Of a stretch of 11,874 bases of DNA, positions 6,430-11,874 are shown one piece after another (positions within the stretch are counted from its first letter, which is position 1; every line of letters begins with the position of its first letter). The translations under genes and the position numbers were made by a program. The DNA comes from VMCP01 sp964592635. GTDB lineage: Bacteria > Bacteroidota > Bacteroidia > NS11-12g > UBA955. A model generated the notes under the pieces. The model saw only the letters and a list, made by a program, of their open reading frames with translations, was not told where the DNA came from and ran no database searches. The stretch is taken from contig CAZQFZ010000079.1 of the NCBI GenBank assembly GCA_964592635.1, positions 1-11,874 of the forward strand, in the 5' to 3' direction.

Positions 6430-6460
6430 CAAAAATAGTATTTTTTTTATTAAAATTCAA
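6430..6460 (-). promoter_or_regulatory. Candidate Bacteroidota-type promoter upstream of infA
   Basis: On the minus strand, TTG (6460-6458), 20 nt, then TATTTTTG (6437-6430). The known Bacteroidota consensus is about TTG or TTTG, 19-21 nt, TAnnTTTG; the -7 element and spacing match fully. The -33 element lies in the last codons of secY. If used, transcription would start near 6423-6427 and serve infA through rplQ. The region is very AT-rich, so chance occurrence is possible. This is the widest gap within the ribosomal block (33 nt). Confidence 0.5.
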
Positions 6461-7817
6461 CTTGATTATATCCATTGGTCATTCGACCTTTTAATTTTCC
6501 TCCGTTGCTCATGAATCCGTCGTATTTTCTCATCAACAAATAACTCTCTATTTGCTGCAATGTATCTAACACAACACCTACCAAAATCAACAAACTCGTA
6601 CCCCCGAAGAACTGTCCGAATTCTTGGTTGATGTTCGCCATAGAGGCAAACACCGGCAGAATGGCAACAATACTTATGAATATTGCACCCGGCAGAGTAA
6701 TACGCGAAATTACACCATCGATGAAGTTGGCTGTGTGTTTCCCCGGTTTAATACCTGGAATAAACCCATTGTTACGCTTCATGTCATCTGCCATTTGCAC
6801 TGGGTTAAAAATAATCGCAGTGTAAAAATAGGTAAATACTACAATCAAAAACACTAACAATGCATTATGCCAAAAACCGTTGGGATTCATCATAGATAAC
6901 AACCAACCGGGTGCATTCCCCTCAGTATAGAAATTACCAATCGTTGCTGGCAAAAACAAAATTGCTTGAGCAAAAATGATTGGCATTACACCAGCCGACA
7001 ATATTTTTATCGGTACGAATTGACGAGCCCCTCCATATTGACGATTACCCACAATTCTTTTAGCATAGTTGATGCTGATCTTGCGAGTACCTTGTGTTAA
7101 CAAGATCACAAACAAGATTACCATGAACCATATTACCAATTCAACAATGAACAAAATCGGTCCACCTTTGGTCAAACGGAATAAGAACTCACCCACTATA
7201 GCCGCTGGCATTCTAGCGATGATTCCCACCATAATAATCAAACTAATACCATTTCCTAAACCGCGATCGGTGATACGCTCTCCCATCCACATGGTAAACA
7301 TAGTTCCTGCAGTCAACAAAAAGATGTTCGTAACTATGAACATGGTTTTAGACATAGTATCTCCATAGTTGAACAATAATGCCGCCGCATTACCAGGAGT
7401 ACCAATGATATTGTTTAAATAGGCGTATGCTTGTACACCAGTGAAAACGATTGTCAATATACGTGTGTATTGATTGATTTTTCTTCGTCCGTCTTCTCCC
7501 TCTTTTTGTAGTCTTTGAAAACTTGGGATGGCAATTGATACCAATTGCATGAAAATCGACGCCGAAATGTAGGGCATAATACCAAGTGCAAAAATCGCAC
7601 CCCTAGCAAAAGCCCCACCCGCGAAGGTATTGATAAGACCGAGAATGTTATTTTTTGTTTGGCCTCTCAACCCCTCTAGCATTTCTGCATCAATTCCAGG
7701 AAGAATAATATAAGAGCCTAATCGGTAAATAACCAACAACAAAAGCGTATAAATTATACGCTTTCGTAGCTCCTCTATGGACCAGATATGTTTAAAGGTA
7801 TCGAGGAATTTTCTCAT
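6450..7817 (-). CDS. secY: Preprotein translocase subunit SecY
   Basis: The 455-residue channel subunit of the SecYEG translocon in the inner membrane, which exports unfolded proteins with SecA and inserts membrane proteins. The cytosolic start MRKFLDTFKHIWSIEELRKR leads into about ten hydrophobic segments (first at 21-39). The plug region is near 60-75 (GLINTFAGGAFARGAI), then MPYISASI. Family motifs include GERITDRGLGNGISL (179-193), the loop AKRIVGNRQYGGARQFVP (252-269), PVQMADDMKRNNGFIPGIKPG (339-359) and GGTSLLILVGVVLDT (405-419). Length is normal. It begins 2 nt after rplO, its standard neighbour, which suggests translational coupling. Confidence 0.98.
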   Translation of the reverse strand: MRKFLDTFKHIWSIEELRKRIIYTLLLLVIYRLGSYIILPGIDAEMLEGLRGQTKNNILGLINTFAGGAFARGAIFALGIMPYISASIFMQLVSIAIPSFQRLQKEGEDGRRKINQYTRILTIVFTGVQAYAYLNNIIGTPGNAAALLFNYGDTMSKTMFIVTNIFLLTAGTMFTMWMGERITDRGLGNGISLIIMVGIIARMPAAIVGEFLFRLTKGGPILFIVELVIWFMVILFVILLTQGTRKISINYAKRIVGNRQYGGARQFVPIKILSAGVMPIIFAQAILFLPATIGNFYTEGNAPGWLLSMMNPNGFWHNALLVFLIVVFTYFYTAIIFNPVQMADDMKRNNGFIPGIKPGKHTANFIDGVISRITLPGAIFISIVAILPVFASMANINQEFGQFFGGTSLLILVGVVLDTLQQIESYLLMRKYDGFMSNGGKLKGRMTNGYNQVEF

Positions 7818-7819
7818 GA

Positions 7820-8272
7820 TTATTTGGAAATTAAATGTGTGGAACCACCAGCAGCCTCAATAGCCGATTTAGCTGTGTCACTGAATTTATGAGCATGAAC
7901 CTCCAAAGACATTTTCATTTCACCGCGACCCAATACTTTGAACAATTCGTTCTTTCCGATTAGGTGTTTAGAAATCAACGTTTCTCTGTCGATTTTTGTC
8001 ACTTTCATATCTTCTGCCAATGTTTGCAACACGTCTAGGTTAATTGCAGCATATTCCATACGGTTGATATTTTTGAATCCCCCTTTTGGAATACGACGTT
8101 GTAAAGGCATTTGACCTCCCTCGAAACCAATTTTACGAGAATAACCTGTACGGGATTGCGCACCTTTATGACCTTTTGTTGACGTACCTCCACGGCCAGA
8201 TCCCTGACCACGACCGATACGCTTACGATTTTTTACTGAACCTTCTGCAGGTTTAAGATTACTCAGATTCAT
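7820..8272 (-). CDS. rplO: 50S ribosomal protein L15
   Basis: Large-subunit protein uL15 of 150 residues, a late assembly protein that binds 23S rRNA through a long basic N-terminal arm. The arm shows RKRIGRGQGSGRGGTSTKGH and QSRTGYSRKIGFEGGQMPLQRR, followed by IPKGGFKN. The C-terminal globular part begins near residue 75 and carries the usual late Gly-Gly (AAGGSTHLI). Its ATG shares one base with the rpmD stop (TAATG at 8274-8270), a strong sign of coupled translation. secY follows after 2 nt. Confidence 0.98.
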   Translation of the reverse strand: MNLSNLKPAEGSVKNRKRIGRGQGSGRGGTSTKGHKGAQSRTGYSRKIGFEGGQMPLQRRIPKGGFKNINRMEYAAINLDVLQTLAEDMKVTKIDRETLISKHLIGKNELFKVLGRGEMKMSLEVHAHKFSDTAKSAIEAAGGSTHLISK

Positions 8273-8451
8273 TACGCGTTTTCTACTTTAATAAGATGTT
8301 GAACTGTACGTATCATACCTTCGATTTGAGGATTCAATTCGAATTCACGAGTCGCATTCATTTTACGTAAACCAAGCGCTTTCAATGTGGCTTTTTGGTT
8401 CTTGGGATAACCGATCCCACTTTTTACTTGAGTGATTTTAACTTTTCCCAT
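8272..8451 (-). CDS. rpmD: 50S ribosomal protein L30
   Basis: A 59-residue bacterial-type uL30, translated by hand from the minus strand in the space between rpsE and rplO. It begins MGKVKITQVKSGIGYPKNQK, continues ATLKALGLRKMNATREFE and ends MIRTVQHLIKVENA. The pattern of IxQVKSxIG, then TLKALGLRK, then MIxxVxHLI is diagnostic. The ATG (8449-8451) follows rpsE by 5 nt, and the TAA overlaps the rplO ATG by one base. Length is usual for the family. Confidence 0.98.
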   Translation of the reverse strand: MGKVKITQVKSGIGYPKNQKATLKALGLRKMNATREFELNPQIEGMIRTVQHLIKVENA

Positions 8452-8456
8452 AACTA

Positions 8457-8975
8457 TTAGCCGTTAAACACTTTTTTCAAACTTAAGCCACGCATTTGCG
8501 CAACCGTGTGTGGATCTCTCATTAAAGTCAAAGCATCAAAGGTCGCTTTTACCACGTTGTGTGGGTTTGAAGAACCTTTAGACTTTGCCAATACGTCAGT
8601 AACACCCGCACTTTCCAATACAGCACGCATAGCACCACCTGCAATAACGCCTGTTCCGTGTGCCGCTGGTTTTAAAAATACACGTCCACCACCGAATTTA
8701 CCATGTTGGTCATGAGGAACTGTTCCATTAATAACAGGAACTTTAATTAAATTCTTTTTCGCATCCTCAATTCCTTTGTTGATAGCATCAATTACCTCAC
8801 CAGATTTACCTAAACCATGACCAACGATGCCGTTACCATCACCAACAACCACTAGAGCTGTAAAACTGAAAGTACGACCTCCTTTGGTAACTTTAGCAAC
8901 GCGGTTGATAGAAACCACCTTTTCAGTTAAGTTAATATCTCCAGGTCTTACTCTATTATTTCTAAGATTTGACAT
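8457..8975 (-). CDS. rpsE: 30S ribosomal protein S5
   Basis: Small-subunit protein uS5 of 172 residues, important for decoding accuracy and mRNA unwinding at the entry channel. The N-terminal double-stranded-RNA-binding-like domain contains VISINRVAKVTKGGR-type sequence (here VVSINRVAKVTKGGRTFSF) and ALVVVGDGNGIVGHGLGKSG. The C-terminal domain has GRVFLKPAAHGTGVIAGG, AMRAVLESAGVTDVLAKSKG and SSNPHNVVKATFDAL. Length is normal. It lies 17 nt after rplR and 5 nt before rpmD. The leader ATTTTAAATTTAAATAA before the ATG has no Shine-Dalgarno. Confidence 0.98.
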   Translation of the reverse strand: MSNLRNNRVRPGDINLTEKVVSINRVAKVTKGGRTFSFTALVVVGDGNGIVGHGLGKSGEVIDAINKGIEDAKKNLIKVPVINGTVPHDQHGKFGGGRVFLKPAAHGTGVIAGGAMRAVLESAGVTDVLAKSKGSSNPHNVVKATFDALTLMRDPHTVAQMRGLSLKKVFNG

Positions 8976-8992
8976 TTTATTTAAATTTAAAA

Positions 8993-9349
8993 TTAGAACT
9001 GAAGACCACCCTCACGAGCGCCGTCTGCTAAACTTTTAACACGACCGTGGTACAGATATCCTCCGCGATCAAAAACAACACATTCAATTCCAGCGCCCTT
9101 AGCCAATTCTGCCAATTTCTTTCCAACCAAAGCAGCTTTTGCCACTTTAGTGTCTTTGATATCAACAATAGCCTTATCACGAGATGAAGCAGCTACCAGA
9201 GTAACTCCTTTTGCATCATCGATCAATTGCGCATAAATATCTGAATTACTACGAAAAACACTTAATCTAGGTCTTTCCGCAGTACCCGAAACTACGCCGC
9301 GAATACGCTTGCGTATTTTATCTCTTCTATAAACTTTAGTCTTTGCCAT
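8993..9349 (-). CDS. rplR: 50S ribosomal protein L18
   Basis: Large-subunit protein uL18 of 118 residues, which binds 5S rRNA in the central protuberance together with L5. Visible marks are the basic N-terminus (KVYRRDKIRKRIRGVVSGT), RPRLSVFRSNSDIYAQLIDD (residues 27-46) and the conserved C-terminal FDRGGYLYHGRVKSLADGAR with EGGLQF (93-118). Length is normal. AAGGA appears 6 nt before the ATG, the only Shine-Dalgarno-like match I noticed in this operon. It also overlaps the end of rplF, so it may be accidental. The gap from rplF is 9 nt. Confidence 0.98.
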   Translation of the reverse strand: MAKTKVYRRDKIRKRIRGVVSGTAERPRLSVFRSNSDIYAQLIDDAKGVTLVAASSRDKAIVDIKDTKVAKAALVGKKLAELAKGAGIECVVFDRGGYLYHGRVKSLADGAREGGLQF

Positions 9350-9358
9350 GTTAAATCC

Positions 9359-9910
9359 TTACTTAGATGCAGACTTACCTGCCTTTTTACGTAATACTTC
9401 ACCGGTAAACTTGATACCTTTACCTTTGTATGGCTCAGGTTTACGGAATGAACGAATTTTCGCAGCTACTTGACCCAACAACTGCTTGTCAACACAACTC
9501 ATGATAATAGTTGGGTTTTTACCTTTCTCGGTAATGGTTGTAACTGTGATTTCATTGGGAACTTCCAACAAAATTTTGTGTGAGTAACCCACTACAAATT
9601 CTACCAAATTTCCTTGGTTTGAAACTTTGTAACCAACACCCACCAACTCCTGCTGAACAGTATGACCCTCACTTACACCTTTGATAAGGTTGTTTAACAA
9701 GGAACGATACAAACCATGAAGGCTTCTATCCTGTTTGCTGTCGCTTGGGCGATGTACAGTCATCATTCCATCCTCTACTTTGATTTCAAATCCAGCAGCG
9801 ATAGATTGAGACAGTTCTCCTTTTGGCCCCTTTGCGGTTACGAATCCTTCGCTAACCGTTACATTCACTCCTGACGGAACTTGAATGGGAGCTTTTCCTA
9901 CTCGTGACAT
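9359..9910 (-). CDS. rplF: 50S ribosomal protein L6
   Basis: Large-subunit protein uL6 of 183 residues, at the base of the L7/L12 stalk near the sarcin-ricin loop. It has two related domains: the first contains SRVGKAPIQVPSGVNVTVSE, KGPKGELSQ and RSLHGLYRSLLNNLIKGVSE. The second starts near QELVGVGYKV and ends with the signature IRSFRKPEPYKGKGIKFTGE (about residues 152-171) and a basic tail. Length is slightly above the E. coli protein. It follows rpsH by 24 nt and precedes rplR by 9 nt. Confidence 0.98.
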   Translation of the reverse strand: MSRVGKAPIQVPSGVNVTVSEGFVTAKGPKGELSQSIAAGFEIKVEDGMMTVHRPSDSKQDRSLHGLYRSLLNNLIKGVSEGHTVQQELVGVGYKVSNQGNLVEFVVGYSHKILLEVPNEITVTTITEKGKNPTIIMSCVDKQLLGQVAAKIRSFRKPEPYKGKGIKFTGEVLRKKAGKSASK

Positions 9911-9934
9911 ATTTTACTTTTCGATTAATTATAA

Positions 9935-10333
9935 TTATAAAACGTAACACAAAACCTCACCGCCAATTCCTAATTGACGTGCTTCTTTATCGGTCATAAC
10001 ACCTCTTGAAGTAGTAAGGATGGCTACACCCAAACCATTCAACACGCGAGGCAAATCCAAATGACCAGCATATTTTCTCAAACCGGGAGTACTGATACGC
10101 TTCAATGAAGTAATTGCACTTTGTCTAGTTTGTGGATTGTATTTCAACGCAATTTTGATTACACCCTGCTTGTTCTCAGTGTTTTCAAATTTGTATTTCA
10201 AAATATACCCCTTCTCATATAAAACTCGGGTAATTTCTTTCTTTAGATTGCTGGAAGGAATCTCCACAACACGGTGATTCGCTTTCATTGCATTACGCAA
10301 TCTGGTTAAGTAGTCTGCTATTGGATCAGTCAT
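9935..10333 (-). CDS. rpsH: 30S ribosomal protein S8
   Basis: Small-subunit protein uS8 of 132 residues, a primary binder of the central domain of 16S rRNA. In E. coli it is also the repressor of the spc operon. The start MTDPIADYLTRLRNAMKANH is typical, followed by VEIPSSNLKKEITRVLYEKGY. The C-terminal signature GVAILTTSRGVMTDKEARQL leads into GIGGEVLCYVL. Length is normal. Whether S8 represses this operon is unknown; I could not identify an S8-site-like mRNA hairpin near rplE. Confidence 0.98.
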   Translation of the reverse strand: MTDPIADYLTRLRNAMKANHRVVEIPSSNLKKEITRVLYEKGYILKYKFENTENKQGVIKIALKYNPQTRQSAITSLKRISTPGLRKYAGHLDLPRVLNGLGVAILTTSRGVMTDKEARQLGIGGEVLCYVL

Positions 10334-10344
10334 TTTCTTCTATT

Positions 10345-10614
10345 TTACCAACTTGATTTAGTTACACCTGGGATTTTACCATCAGAAGCCATTTGACGGA
10401 ACTGATTTCTACATATACCAAAGGTACGAATGTATCCACGAGGCTTACCTGTGATTTTACAACGATTACGCAAACGAACGGGTGATGCATTTCGAGGAAT
10501 TTTTTGCAATTCATCGTAGTTACCTTCCGCTTTCAATTGTGCGCGCTTTTCAGCATAACGAGCCACCATAGCTTCGCGTTTGCGCTGTCTAGCTTTTATA
10601 CTTTCTTTTGCCAT
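10345..10614 (-). CDS. rpsN: 30S ribosomal protein S14, long zinc-free form
   Basis: Small-subunit head protein uS14 of 89 residues. Marks are MAKESIKARQRKREAMVARY, LQKIPRNASPVRLRNRCKIT and the C-terminal GKPRGYIRTFGICRNQFRQM followed by GKIPGVTKSSW. Two forms of S14 exist: a short zinc form of about 61 residues with two CxxC motifs, and a long form without them. This is the long form, with isolated cysteines only. It lies between rplE (6-nt gap) and rpsH (11-nt gap), its standard spc position. Confidence 0.98.
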   Translation of the reverse strand: MAKESIKARQRKREAMVARYAEKRAQLKAEGNYDELQKIPRNASPVRLRNRCKITGKPRGYIRTFGICRNQFRQMASDGKIPGVTKSSW

Positions 10615-10620
10615 TGTCTT

Positions 10621-11172
10621 TTAATCTTTTTTGAATGGGAAGCCCAACAAACGCAACAACTCTAAGCTCTCTTCGTCAGTTTCAGCTGTTGTTACAAACG
10701 TAATATCCATACCCGAAATTCGGTTTAACTTATCAATATCAATCTCAGGGAAAATGATTTGTTCAGTGATACCCATTGTCCAGTTACCACGACCATCGAA
10801 TCCCTTAACATTAAGACCTTGAAAGTCACGAATACGAGGCATAGATATTGAGATTAAACGATCGATGAAATCGTACATGCGCTCACCGCGCAAAGTAACC
10901 TTACAACCTATCGGCATGTTTTCTCTCAACTTAAAATTAGAAATCGCCTTACGAGAAATGGTAGCTACCGCCTTTTGACCGGTGATCTTCGTCATTTCTT
11001 CAATAGCCGCATCAACCAATTTCTTGTCGTTTACAGCTGAACCAACACCTTGGTTCAATACCACCTTAGTGATACGTGGAACTTGCATTCCATTTCTATA
11101 GTTGAACTTCGCTTGCATCGCGGGAACAACCTCTTCAAAATACTTTTTTCTTAATCTTGGTACGTAACTCAT
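10621..11172 (-). CDS. rplE: 50S ribosomal protein L5
   Basis: Large-subunit protein uL5 of 183 residues, which binds 5S rRNA and contacts the P-site tRNA from the central protuberance. Recognised by YVPRLRKKYFEEVVPAM, VPRITKVVLNQGVG, the segment GQKAVATISRKAISNFKLRE, and MPIGCKVTLRGERMYDFIDR followed by SISMPRIRDFQGL. The C-terminal part includes GNWTMGITEQIIFPEIDID and ends LLGFPFKKD. Length is normal. It follows rplX by 8 nt and precedes rpsN by 6 nt. The leader TATTAAATAATTGAAAGT has no Shine-Dalgarno. Confidence 0.98.
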   Translation of the reverse strand: MSYVPRLRKKYFEEVVPAMQAKFNYRNGMQVPRITKVVLNQGVGSAVNDKKLVDAAIEEMTKITGQKAVATISRKAISNFKLRENMPIGCKVTLRGERMYDFIDRLISISMPRIRDFQGLNVKGFDGRGNWTMGITEQIIFPEIDIDKLNRISGMDITFVTTAETDEESLELLRLLGFPFKKD

Positions 11173-11180
11173 ACTTTCAA

Positions 11181-11504
11181 TTATTTAATAATTTCACCAG
11201 ACTTTTTTGAATAACGTTGTAATTTCCCGTTTTCATCCAACTTTCTACCAACACGGCTAGGAGTATTACCCACCATAACCATCAATTTGGAAATATGCAT
11301 TGGAGCTTCAATTTTATCAATTTTACCGCTTGTGTTTTGAGCAGTAGGTTTTCTATGCTTCGTTACCATATTCAAACCTTCAACTAACGCACGATTATCG
11401 GTAGGGTAAACTGCCAAAACGCGACCTGACTTACCTTTATCATCGCCAGACAATACCATCACGGTGTCACCCTTTTTTACGTGTATCTTTTTTCTGTTTG
11501 CCAT
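11181..11504 (-). CDS. rplX: 50S ribosomal protein L24
   Basis: Large-subunit protein uL24 of 107 residues, an assembly initiator near the exit tunnel. The N-terminal KOW motif is clear: KIHVKKGDTVMVLSGDDKGK then SGRVLAVYP (residues 6-34). NMVTKHRKPTAQNTSGKID and EAPMHISKLMVM follow, and the C-terminus RVGRKLDENGKLQRYSKKSG matches the family. Length is normal. It begins 2 nt after the rplN stop, suggesting coupled translation, and is followed by rplE after 8 nt. Confidence 0.98.
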   Translation of the reverse strand: MANRKKIHVKKGDTVMVLSGDDKGKSGRVLAVYPTDNRALVEGLNMVTKHRKPTAQNTSGKIDKIEAPMHISKLMVMVGNTPSRVGRKLDENGKLQRYSKKSGEIIK

Positions 11505-11506
11505 TT

Positions 11507-11874
11507 TTATAAAACTTCAGGGGCTAGTGAAACAATCTTCATGAATTGTTTATCGCGCAATTCTCTGGCAACAGGACCGAAAATACGAGTACCTCTTGGC
11601 TCATCTGAATTGTTCAATAATACACAACTATTTTCATCAAAACGGATATAAGATCCATCCGGGCGGCGCACCTCTTTCTTAACACGCACTACTACTGCTT
11701 TAGAAACACTACCTTTTTTCACATTTCCACCAGGAATAGCGTGCTTTACGCTCACTACAATTTTATCGCCAACGCTCGCGTATCTGCGACGAGTTCCACC
11801 GAGTACGCGGATACAGAGTACCTCTTTGGCACCGCTGTTATCAGCCACTTTTAATCTACTTTCTTGTTGTATCA
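11507..11874 (-). CDS. rplN: 50S ribosomal protein L14 (start codon cut by window edge)
   Basis: Large-subunit protein uL14, which forms bridges to the small subunit. The frame is open to the window edge. The last bases read on the minus strand as TG ATA CAA CAA GAA, so with one more A upstream the protein starts MIQQESRLKVADNSGAKEV, the standard L14 N-terminus. The true start is therefore base 11875, one base outside, and the full length is 122 residues. A GTG at 11848 is an internal Val codon, not the start. Further marks are CIRVLGGTRRRYASVGDKIV, VRRPDGSYIRFDENSCVLLN and GTRIFGPVARELRDKQFMKI. Confidence 0.97.
   Translation of the reverse strand, partial: IQQESRLKVADNSGAKEVLCIRVLGGTRRRYASVGDKIVVSVKHAIPGGNVKKGSVSKAVVVRVKKEVRRPDGSYIRFDENSCVLLNNSDEPRGTRIFGPVARELRDKQFMKIVSLAPEVL

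Noticed and set aside
3051..9039. Several open frames of 60-100 codons opposite or out of frame with the ribosomal genes.
   Set aside because: All overlap conserved ribosomal, secY or rpoA coding sequence and show no recognisable protein features; they are shadows.
11846..11848. GTG as start codon of rplN.
   Set aside because: The frame continues upstream with the conserved IQQESRLK, and the ATG is completed by the single base beyond the window end.
3085..11874. A hidden novel system inside the ribosomal block.
   Set aside because: Every gap is 33 nt or less and every gene is a recognised translation, export or transcription component in normal order, so there is no room for additional genes.

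Overview
The window looks like a chromosomal contig or scaffold of an AT-rich member of the Bacteroidota. Five things point there: an S46 dipeptidyl-peptidase of DPP11 type; ribosomal proteins S14, L36 and S4 that lack the usual zinc-ligand set; L17 with a long C-terminal tail; almost no Shine-Dalgarno sequences before the genes; and one near-consensus Bacteroidota-type promoter (TTG, 20 nt, TATTTTTG). I cannot name the genus from sequence alone.

Layout. Positions 1-1532 (+) hold the C-terminal two thirds of a secreted-type S46 peptidase whose start lies before the window. Positions 1533-2002 have no gene: they hold a 19-bp perfect-stem terminator (1664-1709) and a 27-bp tandem array with two alternating subtypes (1717-1924). 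Positions 2003-2641 (+) carry a small rhodanese and a thioredoxin, probably co-transcribed. Positions 2642-3084 are a convergent junction. It contains a second tandem array (21-bp units, 83-bp higher-order period) interrupted by exactly 100 N, then a hairpin terminator that closes the minus-strand operon.

Positions 3085-11874 are one tightly packed minus-strand block. In transcription order it reads rplN, rplX, rplE, rpsN, rpsH, rplF, rplR, rpsE, rpmD, rplO, secY, infA, rpmJ, rpsM, rpsK, rpsD, rpoA, rplQ. This is the spc operon joined to the alpha operon. Intergenic gaps are at most 33 nt, and rpmD and rplO overlap by one base. rpmD (8272-8451) and rpmJ (6073-6189) are short genes read directly from the sequence. 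The true ATG of rplN starts one base beyond the window.

Together the block supplies ribosome assembly, translation initiation (IF-1), protein export (SecY) and RNA polymerase assembly (alpha). A candidate internal promoter between secY and infA could uncouple the alpha-operon part from the spc part. I found no undescribed multi-gene system. The least explained parts are the two tandem arrays that flank the rhodanese-thioredoxin pair.
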